From contig CM075760.1 of the NCBI GenBank assembly GCA_037974335.1, forward strand, positions 51,230,119-51,294,118: a stretch of DNA of 64,000 nt, written 5' to 3'. The DNA is from Prionace glauca. Taxonomy: Eukaryota; Chordata; Chondrichthyes; Carcharhiniformes; Carcharhinidae. The notes under the pieces were generated by a model, which searched no databases, was not told where the DNA came from, and saw nothing but the letters and a program-made list of their open reading frames with translations. Positions 9,378 through 19,491 of the stretch are shown piece after piece; positions within the stretch are counted from its first letter, which is position 1; every line of letters starts with the position of its first letter. The translations under genes and the position numbers were made by a program.

Positions 9378-10033
9378 ATGGGACAGCACAGTGCACTGCT
9401 GCATCACAACACCAGGGATCCAGGTTCAATACCAGCCCTGGTCACTGTCTGTGTGGAGTTTGCACATTCTCCCCATGTCTGTGTGGGTTTCATCCAGGTG
9501 CTCCGGTTTCGTCCCAAAGACCAAAGGTATGTGGGTTAGGTTGATTGGCTATGCTAAATTTGTGTTAGGGGGATTAGCAGGATAAATTAGCAGGGGCGGC
9601 ACGGTAGCACAGTGGTTAGCACTGCTGCTTCACAGCTCCAGGGTCCTGGGTTCGATTCCCAGCTTGGGTCACTGCCTGTGTGGAGTTTGCACATTCTCCT
9701 CGTGTCTGCGTGGGTTTTCTCCGGGTGCTCCGGTTTCCTCCCACAGTCCAAAGATGTGCGGGTTAGGTTCATTGGCTATGCTAAAATTGCCCCTTAGTAT
9801 CCTGGGATGTGTAGGTTAGAGGGATTAGCAGGTAAAATGTGTAAGGATATGGGGATAGGGTCTGGGTGGGATTGTGTTCGGTGCAGACTCGATGGGCCGA
9901 AGGGCCTGTTTCTGTACTGTAGGGTTCTAAATAAATAAATGTGTGGGATTATGGGAAGAGGACCTGGGTGGATGGTGTTGGGTACAGACTCAATGGGCAG
10001 AATGGCCTCTGGGTGTACTGCAGGGATTCTATG
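9378..10033 (+). repeat. Type A SINE, split by a second type A SINE
   Basis: The outer copy starts GGGACAGCACAGTGCACTGC, runs to about 9593, and resumes near 9943 (ATGTGTGGGATTATGGGAAG) to end at GGGATTCTATGATCC. The inner copy occupies the interval between. Confidence 0.7.
9594..9942 (+). repeat. Inner type A SINE, near full length
   Basis: This is the cleanest copy in the window: GGGCGGCACGGTAGCACAGT at the head with the A box, GGGTTCGATTCCCAG as B box, and a tail ending TGTACTGTAGGGTTCTAAAT. Its good preservation suggests a late insertion into the older SINE. Confidence 0.85.
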
Positions 10034-10614
10034 ATCCTTTGTTTAATAAGAGACAAAAACTGCACCCAGTGTTCAAGATGCAGTCTCAGCAATGCCCTGT
10101 ATAACTGAAGCATAATATCTTTACTTCAATGTTCAATTTCTCTCATAATAAAGGATAGCATTCCATTTGTGAGAATGTTGATTTATTTGAACTAAGATTT
10201 ATGGGATTCTTTTGTTTACAATAACTCCTTAACTGTAAATCACACCAGGTTCCAGTAACTTAACCATATGGCTAGAAAGAATACTTGAAATGGTGAATTC
10301 AGTAAGTTTATTAACCATTAAAAATGTAACAAGTCAAAGATAAAAAAGGAAAGTATCGATTAACAGTAAAAAGAGAAAGCTTAGCTTTAACAATTGAACA
10401 TACGAACTTATGAAATGTTATGGGGAGAAGGCAGGAACATGGGGATGAGGAGCACATCAGCCAGGATCGAATGACAGAGCAGACTTGATGGGCCAAATGG
10501 CCTAATTCTGTTCCACGATCTTATGAACAGACTTCTCGCTATCCTTTTCAGACTAGGACATGACGGCTTCAAAAACATGGATAACTTGTAAAATCAACAG
10601 CTCCCAACACCTCC
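10034..10614. repeat. Decayed LINE scraps
   Basis: 10050-10165 resembles, on the minus strand, the CR1 post-RT segment (ACTGCACCCAGTGTTCAAG). 10400-10535 on the plus strand resembles a CR1 3' end (GATGGGCCAAATGGCCTAAT). Between them is AT-rich DNA with nothing recognisable. Confidence 0.45.
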
Positions 10615-10902
10615 CCGTAGGGCACAGTGGTTTGCACTGCTGCCTCATAGTGCCAGGGACCTGGGTTTGACTCCCAGTTGGGTCACGGTCTGCAGATTTT
10701 ACACATTCTCCCTGTGTTTGTGTGGGTTTCCTCCGGGTGCTCCGAGTTCCTCCTACATCCAAAAGTCATGCTGGTTAGATGCATTGGCCATGCTAAATTC
10801 TCCCTCAGTGTACCCGAACAGGCTCCTGAGTGTGGTGACTCAGGGATTTTCAGAGTAACTTCATTGCAATATTAATGTAAGCCAACTTGTGACACTAATA
10901 CA
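10615..10902 (+). repeat. Type A SINE with alternative tail
   Basis: It has a SINE head (GGGCACAGTGGTTTGCACTG, GGGTTTGACTCCCAG), but the tail is ATTAATGTAAGCCAACTTGT-GACACTAATA. The same tail is found alone at 21535-21610 and in reverse at 57606-57655, so a second subfamily exists. Confidence 0.7.
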
Positions 10903-11158
10903 TGAAGTTCCTGGGAAAATCCCCTAGTCGCCGCACTCTGGTATCTGTTCAGGTACACTGATGGAGAATACAGCATGGTCAGTGCACCTAACCAGCACAT
11001 CTTTTGGACTGTGGGAGGAAATCAGAGCAGCAAGAAGACCAGCAGTCACAGGAACAATGTGCAAAGTTCACAGATTCACCCAAGCCGGGAATCAAACCCA
11101 GGTCCCTGACACTGTGAAGCAGCAATGCTAACCAATGTGCCACTGGGCCACCCTAACA
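10903..11158 (-). repeat. Type A SINE, reverse orientation
   Basis: The reverse complement shows the head and B box (from GGGAATCAAACCCAGGTCCC) and the CCTCCCACAGTCCAAAAGA-like body. It lies tail-to-tail with the previous SINE. Confidence 0.7.
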
Positions 11159-11489
11159 AGTCTTATGTTTTTTCTATTCTGTTGCTGTTAGAAGGCAATA
11201 TCTTATAATTCCCATAGCATTTTAACCATTCTTACTCTGTTTATAATTCTAAAAGTTAAAAACTTTTGTGTTCAAATTTACATTCTAACCTTTCTAACAA
11301 CTGTATTAATGAATCATTTATTCTTTAATTGTCTTACAATTCAAGCTGTCTATTTAACTAATCTGGCTGCTTTACAATTGTGGGAACTTCAGTCCACAAA
11401 TAAGGTAGTCGAATGCATTGTTAAAAGCAGCAGATCTTTATATAAATAAATAACAAAGTTTTAAAAAACAGCAGTAAACAAAAGAAAAC
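11159..11489. other. AT-rich stretch, nothing recognised
   Basis: About 330 bases of AT-rich sequence. It could be terminal sequence of the adjoining retroelement fossil but shows no clear repeat boundaries. Confidence 0.3.
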
Positions 11490-12640
11490 AGGAGCACTGG
11501 AACCAGCCTGGACTTGCAGATGACACCCTTCCCAAAGCCTACACGTGCTCAGAACGGAGAGGGGTTGAGAAGAACACTCTATAACACTTCTCCCCTTAAA
11601 TTTCAATCCCTCATCAGGACAGAAATACAACAAAGTAATGTCTTTAACACACGGAAGTCTGTCAGGAGCTTTGTGATTCATTGTGACCTGTACTATACCA
11701 CTGGTAAATCTTGTAATGGTGTTTCTGGAATGGGAGGTGAAGGGGTAATTTGAGAATCTGTACATGAATGTTCCTCTTCCACTCCCACAGCAGAGTCAAC
11801 TGGCAAAGCTGGAACCATTTCCTGGTGAACATCCACAGCAGCATGACCCTCTGCCGTGTTCTCAGTAATGATTGCTGACTCTGAAACTGTTCCTGACTCG
11901 GGGTCACACCACAAGTGAATATGGTCTTGGTGTCTGTGAATAACTCGTCTGTTTTACTGTTTCACCATCCAAGATACTGGACCACTTTGGTTTAAAATTA
12001 TTCCCGTTAACCACCTTTGGTTACTCCTAAAGTTTCTGATGTAAACGCGATCGCCCAGTTAGAACTGTCTCTCTTTGGTGCGGTAGTCGTGATTCTCCTT
12101 CTACTTCTCTTGTCTCCTACTCACTTTTGCTCTGAGATCTGGATGAAGCTGATCCAGATGAGACTTCAGCCCTCTAGCTAAAAATAATAGGAGAGAGTTC
12201 GGTTGTGGATTGTGGTGTGATACGAAGCAAACAAAAATCTTGAGAGCTTGTTCTTAAAGTATCGCTTTCCATTCTTCTCAATCCCTCCTTCAGAGTGTGA
12301 ACAGCACTTTCTGCTGGACCATTTGTAGCCAGATGAAACGGTGCAGCACACACATGGCGTATACCATTCCTTTACATGAATTCCTGAAACATCTCACTTG
12401 TAAACAGAGTGTCGTTATCTGAAACAAGCGGATCTGCTAACCCAGGGCTTGTGAAAATTTGACAGAGCTTCTCTATTGTCACAGGAGATGTAATATTACT
12501 CATGATCTGTGCTTCCAACCATTTTGAATGCACATTTACAATGACCAAACACATGATTCGTGAAAGGCACCCCGCCAAAGTCCACCTGTAGTCTGGATTA
12601 CGGCCTATCAGGCCACTCCCAAGGATGAAGTGGTAATGTA
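11490..12640 (-). mobile_element. Ty3/Gypsy-type LTR retrotransposon fossil (integrase end of pol)
   Basis: On the minus strand, pieces of protein resemble the integrase core and downstream end of pol of vertebrate Ty3/Gypsy elements (VHSKWLEAQ, TIEKLCQIF and SDNDTLFTSEMFQEFM are readable). It is old and broken in several places, with only this portion present. No paired terminal repeats were identified around it. Confidence 0.7.
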
Positions 12641-12641
12641 C

Positions 12642-14036
12642 CCAGTGTGTTGGAGGGGAATGAACGCAGAAGAACCATTCAATGCTCAAGCATGATTCAA
12701 TCGATAAACAGTTTATTGAGTTACGCCAGCAGGGAGAAGCTACAGGGACTGACCATGTGCAACTCCAACCAACAAAGAAAATCATCAATTCTTATGTAGT
12801 TACTGAGCCCATCCCAGCTGGACACAATCCAATCAGAATGGTTATAGATTACATTAATTATATATCCAATGAAATTAGTATCTGGGCATTATGGGGTTTT
12901 GTGTCATCTCATGAACAGATAGGTGCTCCCATCATGAAGTTTTCCAGACCCTCTTATCTACCATCCTTGGGCTTTCTTTGGTACACAGACTCCCTTAGTT
13001 TGAAAAGGGGTGGATTAAAAGTTCTCAAATGGACATCAGCACCCTTCCTTTGTTTTAATCTAATGACCACACAGTCTGGGAATCATTTCTATTTAATAAT
13101 CTCACATTTTAAACTTTTTCTTTCAGTATTCAATCCTAGAATTTTCCTTTCCATTGTGTCAATTGCATCAGGAATAAATCTTTGGACTTGACAGGAAATT
13201 TAACCCAAGGTCAATCCAACACAGGATTGGTCAGAATCATTTCACATCTCCCAAATTTTAAATAACCAAGACAAATTAAAACCATCATTCTCATGTATGA
13301 ATTGTGTGTGAATTAAAATTCCTGCAGGTTTAGTAAAATATCCTGGAATCATGTCTCTGGTCAGTAAATATATTGTGAAAAATAAGTTTTATTAATTACA
13401 CTTTTAAAAAAAGCTTTGATTTAAATCACAGACAGAAAACCTCAAAGCTTGAAGCAATTCACAAATATCACATACACAAGCAGAGAAACTTAGCATGTTC
13501 TTCACAACAACAATAACCAGAAACATTACTCACTTTTGTGGTTCTGTTTTTAAACTTCCAGAAATGCCTTTAATTAAAGACACAAGGTGAGGTTAATTCC
13601 CCAGAATCTTAACAAATGTAGTCCAAAACAGTAATAAAACACATCTACAAACATCCACACAAAACAAACAAAACACACAGGTTCTCACAGCTTGTAAATT
13701 TCAAACAATGAATCCTCAGCATTCTCTCCTGCAGCTATAGCTTCTTAAAGTGAGAGCACTACAAGCTCAAAAATCCTTGTGTACAGTAAGATACAAGATC
13801 CTTCATTATAACAACCTTTTTTAAGCCAATTTCCTGGGCCTGATTTTATAGGCAATATCTAGTCTTTATTGCTTTAAAATCCCAAACACATTACCACTTG
13901 CAAAATCTTTGTTCTTTATCTGGGGTTGAGGTGACAACATGATAAAATTTTCACAGTTATTCCAAATTCCTCCAGGCTTAAAATTTCCACATTTAACTTG
14001 TTCCTATATAAATCCTCAATTATAAAATAAGTGCAT
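12642..14036. repeat. Long AT-rich interspersed repeat X, copy 1
   Basis: Its left end (GTAATGTACCCAGTGTGT, ACAGTTTATTGAGTTAC) and right end (TTCTTTATCTGGGGTTGAG, CCAAATTCCTCCAGGCT) recur together at 23094-23320, where the middle 1.2 kb is missing. The nature is uncertain. It could be LTR-derived. No coding frame of note. Confidence 0.5.
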
Positions 14037-14039
14037 AAA

Positions 14040-14150
14040 GTCTCAGCAGTCGAGAAAACTCGAAATGTTGGCTCTAATCTCTCTCCACAGATGCGTCAGA
14101 CTTGCTGAGATTTTCCACCATTTTCTGTTTTTGTTTCAGATTCCAGACTC
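14040..14150 (-). repeat. Fragment of hairpin-forming repeat
   Basis: Contains CTCTCTCCACAGATGCGTCAG and TTGCTGAGATTTTCCACCA, one arm of the folded-back repeat. Confidence 0.55.
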
Positions 14151-14159
14151 TTTTTGTGT

Positions 14160-14640
14160 TTGTTTACCTGAGATATCTCAATTCCTTCATTGTCCAGGAC
14201 AATATATTCTCAATATCTTTAAAACATAAATTCAACATTTGATTTCAGGCATTAACATATTCTGTTAGTTTGTTCTTTATTGTCAATGTCAGGCTGGAGT
14301 TGTTCCCCTTGGAGCAAAGGAGGTTGAGGGGAGATTTGATAGAGGTGGACAGGATTCTGACAGGTTTAGATAAGGTGGACAAAGAAAAGTTGTTCCCATT
14401 TGCTGATGGGACAAGGATGAGGGGGACACAGATTTAAGGTTTTGGATCAGACATGTAAAGGGGGATGTGACGAAGAATATTTTGATGCAGTGAATGGTAT
14501 TGACCTGGAACTCACTACCCATGAGAGTAGAAGAAGTGGAGACAATAAACAATGACAAAGAAAATTAGATGGACATTTGAAGGGTTTCAAACAGAAATGC
14601 TGACTCAATATCTCTGAACTTCCTAACGCGCTGTCACTCT
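14160..14640 (+). mobile_element. Old CR1-like LINE piece in the shared 3' flank of ZNF 3
   Basis: The plus strand encodes a CR1 C-terminal remnant (FPLEQRRLRGDLIEV-like, LTGLDKVDKEKLFPFADG). The same piece with the same neighbours lies beyond gene 5 (25050-25500) and, inverted, beyond gene 7 (37100-37480). It therefore inserted once, before the ZNF units were duplicated. Confidence 0.75.
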
Positions 14641-14844
14641 GTGATCCTTGTGAAATTTGAAACCAGGTTATTGAAACAATGCTCAAAGAGCATCAGCCCA
14701 CTGGAGGCAAAGTTGTGAGACCGGCCAGTCCAGCAGAAAGAAACCCTCAGACCCTCCTCATTGACCAACTGCGAAAATGAACAAAATCCAGTTCTGGATG
14801 TAATTGAGAGCAGAAACAATAACTGCAGAATCCAACCCCTGGAA

Positions 14845-15771
14845 TCACTCGTGAACTTGTTGGTGTTTCAGGAGCTGGGATGAAACTCTAAATCCTTTTC
14901 CACACTGAGAGCAGGTGAATGGCCTCTCCCCAGTGTGAACTCGCTGGTGTCTCCGCAGGCCGGATGAGTCAGTGAATCCCTTCCCACACTGAGAGCAGGT
15001 GAACGGCCTCTCCCCAGTGTGAATTCGCTGGTGTGTTTGCAGGCTGGACAATTGAGTGAATCCCTTCTCACACTGAGAGCAGGTAAATGGTTTCTCCCCT
15101 GTGTGAACTCGCCGATGTGTCTGCAGGTTGGATAACTGAGTGAATCCCTCCCCACACTCAGAGCAGATGAATGGTTTCTCCCCAGTGTGAACTCGCTGGT
15201 GTCTCTGCAGGCTGGGTAATGCAACAAATCCCTTCCCACACTGACAGCAGGTGAATGGCATCTCCCCAGTGTGAACTCGCTGGTGTGTCCGCAGGTATGA
15301 TAACCGAGTGAAATCCTTTTCACATGCAGAGCAGGTGAATGGCCTCTTCCCAGTGTGAACTCGCTGGTGTGTCTGCAGGGTGGATGAATGACTGAATCTC
15401 TTCCCACATTGTGAGCAGGTGAATGGTTTCTCCCCAGTGTGAACTCGCTGGTGTGTCCGCAGGTTGGATGACCATTTAAATCGCTTTGTGCAGTGAGAGC
15501 AACTAAACGGTCTCTCCTCAGTGTGAATGCGTTGGTGGGACACCAGTTCACCAGAGCTTTTGAATCCACTCCCACAATCAGAGCATTTAAAGGGGCTCTT
15601 CTTGGTATGAGTCAATTTGTGATTCAGCAGGTTGGACAACTGACTGAATCCCTTCCCACACACCGAGCAGGTGAATGGCCTCTCCCCAGTGTGACTGCGT
15701 CGATGAATTTCCAAATCACATGGAGCTCTGAATTGCTTCTCACAGTCGCCACATTTCCACGGTTTCTCCAT
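14845..15771 (-). CDS. C2H2 zinc-finger protein, 11 fingers (ZNF 3)
   Basis: The 308-residue product starts [17 protein letters not shown] within CACCATGGAG and carries eleven intact C2H2 fingers, ending HQQVHE. Fingers 2-4 ([37 protein letters not shown]) are the block also seen in ZNF 2 and ZNF 4, which argues for a common recent ancestor. Linkers are of the standard HTGERPFTC type. It is predicted to be a nuclear DNA-binding factor without a visible effector domain. Its leader exon is cut off about 80 bases upstream by a Penelope-like fragment (from about 15855). Its promoter would be the inverted-repeat promoter at 16.44-16.97 kb, so expression from the ancestral leader may be altered. 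Confidence 0.88.
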   Translation of the reverse strand: MEKPWKCGDCEKQFRAPCDLEIHRRSHTGERPFTCSVCGKGFSQLSNLLNHKLTHTKKSPFKCSDCGSGFKSSGELVSHQRIHTEERPFSCSHCTKRFKWSSNLRTHQRVHTGEKPFTCSQCGKRFSHSSTLQTHQRVHTGKRPFTCSACEKDFTRLSYLRTHQRVHTGEMPFTCCQCGKGFVALPSLQRHQRVHTGEKPFICSECGEGFTQLSNLQTHRRVHTGEKPFTCSQCEKGFTQLSSLQTHQRIHTGERPFTCSQCGKGFTDSSGLRRHQRVHTGERPFTCSQCGKGFRVSSQLLKHQQVHE

Positions 15772-15854
15772 GGTGTGGATTTCCTTGTGATTGTCTAGGT
15801 TAAACAGTCAGTTAAATCTCACACAGAACACGGGTATAGTGTCGCCCCCAACAA

Positions 15855-15972
15855 CTCACAACTCACCCTAATGAACTCCCACTCATCTGATGAAGGTGCA
15901 ATACTCCGAAAGCTACTGGCTTGTGCTACCAAATAAACCTGTTGGACTTTAACCTGGTGTCGTACGACCTTT
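15855..15972 (+). mobile_element. Penelope-like 3' fragment E1 with hammerhead-like core
   Basis: It holds CTGATGA (15887-15893), GAAA (15908-15911) and then the family tail CTACCAAATAAACCTGTTGG-ACTTTAACCTGGTGT. It interrupts the leader exon of ZNF 3. Confidence 0.6.
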
Positions 15973-15979
15973 CCTGTGG

Positions 15980-16132
15980 CCAAAGAAGATTTGAAAATTG
16001 TTGTCAGAGTCGCTGCAATCTCCTGCCTCCCACAGCAGCCTGGGATACACCTCATCTGGAGCTAGGGATTTATATAATTTTAGGCCCAGTTAAAACCGTT
16101 AATACCTCCTCTCTCTTGATGTTAAGTTGTTG
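15980..16132 (-). mobile_element. LINE RT scrap
   Basis: On the minus strand it resembles the CR1 segment around the RT fingers (compare 42185-42370: CCTCCCACACTGTCCTGGGA). Heavily decayed. Confidence 0.4.
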
Positions 16133-16159
16133 AAATCACAAAGCTGCTCCCTGGTATCT

Positions 16160-16265
16160 AAACGACTCACTTGATGAAGGTGCAGTCTCAAACAAGGAAC
16201 CAAAAGCTCGTGATTCCAAATAAACCTAGTGGAGTTTATCCTGGTGTTGTGAGACTTGTTACTAT
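16160..16265 (+). mobile_element. Penelope-like 3' fragment E2
   Basis: TTGATGAAGGTGCAGTCTC, then CCAAATAAACCTAGTGGAG and CCTGGTGTTGTGAGACTTGT. It is a diverged family tail in the same direction as E1. Confidence 0.55.
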
Positions 16266-16435
16266 GCTTTCTATAACTACATCACCCTCCCCACAATGAA
16301 TACAGATACAAGGTATTAATTTAAAACCCCACCAATGTCTCCCACCTCCACGTACAAATGACCACATTGCTCCCTAATGTACCCTATTCTTTCTCTGGTC
16401 ACCTCCTGCCCTTCACGTGATGAAAGAACACCTTT
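16266..16435. other. Short spacer, nothing recognised
   Basis: About 170 bases between a repeat tail and the promoter. No feature seen. Confidence 0.3.
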
Positions 16436-16973
16436 GGATTTCCTCCCAGATGTTGCACAGAGGAGGAAGTTTTAGCCTCAAGCTGATCGGCCAACTTCCG
16501 CATTCAGACAATGGAGGAAATGATTGGCTGGAGGACAAGACTCCTTCCGGTCATCCAACTCTTTTCATTGGTCAATACCTCAGCATGACGGCCAAGGGAT
16601 GGGCGCACATGCGCAGCTGCTCCCGTCTCTTGGACATGCTCTGTCCTGGGCCGGGGGGGAGGGGAGATCATCGAGCGGCTTCTCGCTCTGGCCGGAGCCG
16701 CCAGCCGCTTGTCTGGAAACCTTGGCTCGAGGAGGGGGAACAATGGGTAGGGGCGGGGCTCCCGGGAGGGGGAGGGGAATACTGGGTGAGGGCGGGGCTC
16801 CCGGGTCCGCGCGGCGGTGAACCCACCCCTGACCGTCACGCGGAGCTATTGACCAATGGGAAGAGTTGGAGGACCGGAAGGATTCTGATCCTCCAGCCAA
16901 TCACAGTGCGGGCTTTGTGTGAATGAAGATTGAGCTTCAGGCAGATGCAACCATCCCCCTGTCGCCACCATCT
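16436..16973. promoter_or_regulatory. Inverted-repeat CpG promoter between ZNF 3 and ZNF 4, with exon 1 of ZNF 4
   Basis: The right arm carries TTGACCAATGGGAAGAGTTG, GACCGGAAGGATTC and CTCCAGCCAATCACAG. The left arm holds the same module in reverse (GATTGGCTGGAGGACAAG, CTTCCGGTCATCCAACTC, TTCATTGGTCAATAC). The centre is GC-rich with GGGGCGGGGC boxes. Exon 1 of ZNF 4 ends at 16973 (CACCATCT, donor GTGAGTAAAA). The two arms point at the two divergent genes, so this is the clearest bidirectional promoter in the window. Confidence 0.75.
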
Positions 16974-17097
16974 GTGAGTAAAACACTTTCTTTTCTCCCC
17001 CTTTCCATTTCTTATTGTTTCTAGTTTTGTTACATATTACTGTAGCTACATTCCAGTGATAAAGTCATTGCAGCACAGGAGTCTATTGGGTAACTCG

Positions 17098-17290
17098 AGT
17101 CATAGAATTCCTACAGTGCAGAAGGAGGCCTTTCAGTCCATCAAGTTTGCGCTGACTGTCCAACAGGGTATTCTTCCCAGGCCCACTCCCTGTAGTATGA
17201 GGGATTTACCCCAATAATCCCCCCCCCCTCCACAATCCACACATCCTGGGACACTAAGTGGCAATTGAGCATGGCCAAACAACCTAACCT
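17098..17290 (-). repeat. Type A SINE 3' part, reverse
   Basis: ATAGAATTCCTACAGTGCAG and GGCCTTTCAGTCCATCAAG are the reverse of the SINE tail, followed by GCAATTGAGCATGGCCAAAC and AACCTAACCTATACATCTT. The head is missing. Confidence 0.65.
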
Positions 17291-17299
17291 ATACATCTT

Positions 17300-17428
17300 A
17301 TAGACAGTAAGAAGTCTCACAACTACAGATTAAAGTCCAACAGGTTTATTTGATAGTACGAGCATTCGGAGCGCTGCTCCTTCCTGATGTTGTGTGCCAC
17401 CCCAGTCCAATGCCAACATCTCTACATC
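17300..17428 (-). mobile_element. Penelope-like 3' fragment E3
   Basis: The reverse complement gives a family tail with an intact stem-II-like hairpin (GGAGCAGCGCTCC) but a decayed CTGATGA box, then CAAATAAACCTGTTGGAC and the terminal extension. Confidence 0.6.
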
Positions 17429-17429
17429 A

Positions 17430-17972
17430 TCTTATAGACTGCAGATTGATTCTCTGTAGAACAAACCAATCAGTTTTTTTCTATCTCTCTGTCAACATTC
17501 CTCTGTAAGTTTTATTTCCCTCAAGTGCCAACACAATTTCAATTTGGAATGATTGAACAACTTCTGTTCCACCATCCTCACAGTTAGTGAGCTCCAGACC
17601 TTGTACTCCCCCTACCTTAGTACAAATCTTCCTCAAATCCCTGCTGTACCACTACTCAAGTAATGTCCTGTATATTACACTTTTATCCAATTTATAGACA
17701 TCTGTTTGGTAGCCTGCATGAAGATTTTCAGCTCTGTGTCCAGGACAGGAAGCAGTGAGCATGAATCTGTCAACCAGCCTCAACCAGCATCTTCAAGAGA
17801 ATTGAGAGGGTGAATATTAGATACAGCAGAGTGAGAATGGAGGGAGAATGTGTGGGATGGAGATTTACGGCTTTTGGAGAATGAGAGAGGAAAGAATGTG
17901 CCATGGACACTAGAATTGTCTGTTCCAAATTTCTGTCGTGACACTGTTGACTTTTGTAAATTTGTTTTACAG
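17430..17972 (+). other. Intron 1 of ZNF 4: LINE-like debris, then shared ZNF-unit intron
   Basis: 17430-17700 holds LINE-like debris with no clear boundaries. From about 17720 the sequence is the conserved ZNF-unit intron (TCAGCTCTGTGTCCAGGACA, GTGTGGGATGGAGATTTA), ending TTTGTTTTACAG at 17972. Confidence 0.5.
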
Positions 17973-18331
17973 GATATCAGAAGGTGAGGATTTACAGACA
18001 GAAATCTCAAACCAAACATCACATCAACATCTGAAGGAGTCACTCAATTCGTCGGGACCTCAATATCATCGATTTTTGAATCTAGAAGGAGAAAGGTTTC
18101 TCCATTCTATCTGTTTAAAGAGATTTTAAGCATCAGTGTGACTGAAAAAGCAGCGAGACACGAACACAGCTGAGTGAGAGCGTTCCAGTGCACTGAGTAC
18201 AGAAAGAACTTTAACCAGCTACACAACCTGAAAAAAAATCACACCATTCACAGCGGGGAGAGACTGTACCCGTATTCTGTGTGAGATTTAACTGATTGTT
18301 TAACCTGGAGGGTTACAAGGACACCTGCACC
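17973..18331 (+). other. Exon 2 leader of ZNF 4 with a recognisable dead finger
   Basis: Opens GATATCAGAAGGTGAGG. At about 18188-18257 the codons still read FQCTEYRKNFNQLHNLKK then HTIHSGERLY, a full finger in which the second Cys has become Tyr. A TGA follows at the end of the next partial finger. This dates the leader as former coding sequence. Confidence 0.6.
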
Positions 18332-19491
18332 ATGGAGAAACAGTGGAAATGTAGGGACTGTGGGAAAGGATTCAGTTTTCCATCTCCGCTGGAAATTCAT
18401 CGGCGCAGTCACTCCGGGGAGAGGCCGTTCACCTGCTCTGTGTGTGGGAAGGGATACACTCAGATAATTGATTTACAGAGACACCAGTGAGTTCACACTG
18501 GGGAGAGGCCGTTCACCTGCTCTGAGTGTGGGAAAGGATTCACTCGATTATCCAGTCTGCAGAGACACCAGCGATTTCACACTGGGGAGAGACCTTTCAT
18601 CTGCTCTGTGTGTGGGAAGGGATTCACTCAGTTAATTGATTTGCAGAGCCATCAGCGAGTTCACACTGGGGAGAGGCCGTTCACTTGCTCTGTGTGTGGA
18701 AAAGGATTCGGTGTGGCATCAGGCCTGCAGAGACACCAGTTAGTTCACACTGGGGAGAGGCCATTTACTTGCTGTGTGTGTGGGTTGCCCCACTTGCTGA
18801 GGCACAATATCATTCACACCCAGGAGAGACCCTTTAAATGCTCTGACTGTGGGAGGGATTTCAAAAGCTCTCAGCTAATGATGTCCCACCAGCGCATTCA
18901 CACTGAGGAGAGACCGTTCAGCTGCTCTCACTGCACAAAGAGATTCAGATCATCATCTGCCCTGCGGACACACCAGTGAGTTCACACTGGGGAGAGACCG
19001 TTCACCTGCACTGAGTGTGGGAATGGATTCACTCAGTCATCCTGACTGCAGAAACACCTGCGAGTTCACACTGGGGAGAGACCGTTCACCTGCACCGTGT
19101 GTGGGACGGGATTCACTCAGTCATCCCGACTGCGGAAACACCAGTGAGTTCACACTGGGGAGAGACCGTTCACCTGCACCGTGTGTGGGAAGGGATTCAC
19201 TCAGTCATCCCGACTGCGGAAACACCAGTGAGTTCACACTGGGAAGAGACCGTTCACCTGCACCGTGTGTGGGAAGGGATTCACTCAGTCATCCCGACTG
19301 CGGAAACACCAGTGAGTTCACACTGGGAAGAGACCGTTCACCTGCACCGTGTGTGGGAAGGGATTCACTCAGTCATCCTGACTGCAGAAACACCAGCGAG
19401 TTCACACTGAGGAGAGACCGTTCACCTGCACCGTGTGTGGGACGGGATTCACTCAGTCATCCCGACTGCAGAAATACCAGCGAGTTCACAA
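18332..19491 (+). pseudogene. C2H2 zinc-finger pseudogene (ZNF 4) with tandem finger expansion
   Basis: Starts [14 protein letters not shown] and stays in one frame to 19491, but has seven in-frame TGA codons (18488, 18977, 19043, 19145, 19229, 19313, 19379). Each sits where the paralogues have CGA, either in the His-Gln-Arg linker codon or in the Ser-Ser-Arg helix. One finger near 18785 has a small in-frame deletion (CGLPHLLRH). From about 19060 to 19480 there are five near-identical 84-base finger units ([19 protein letters not shown]), some sharing the same stop. A CR1 LINE lies exactly at the end of the array, in place of the normal VHN-stop and 3' flank. No full protein can be made. It might still yield transcripts from the shared promoter. 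Confidence 0.85.
19062..19482 (+). repeat. Tandem array of 84-base finger units in ZNF 4
   Basis: Five units repeat every 84 bases (GTTCACACTGGG.AGAGACCG, CACCGTGTGTGGGA.GGGAT). Stops at 19145, 19229 and 19313 are exactly 84 apart, so copies were made from an already stopped unit. Confidence 0.85.

Noticed and set aside
9594-9670. tRNA gene at the SINE heads
   Set aside because: A and B boxes are present, but no cloverleaf can be drawn and the sequence runs straight into the SINE body.
18332-19491. Programmed read-through or recoding of the repeated TGA codons (for example selenocysteine)
   Set aside because: The TGAs sit at CpG-derived Arg positions, no SECIS-like structure was noticed, and copies of the gene without stops exist next door. 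CpG decay is the simpler explanation.
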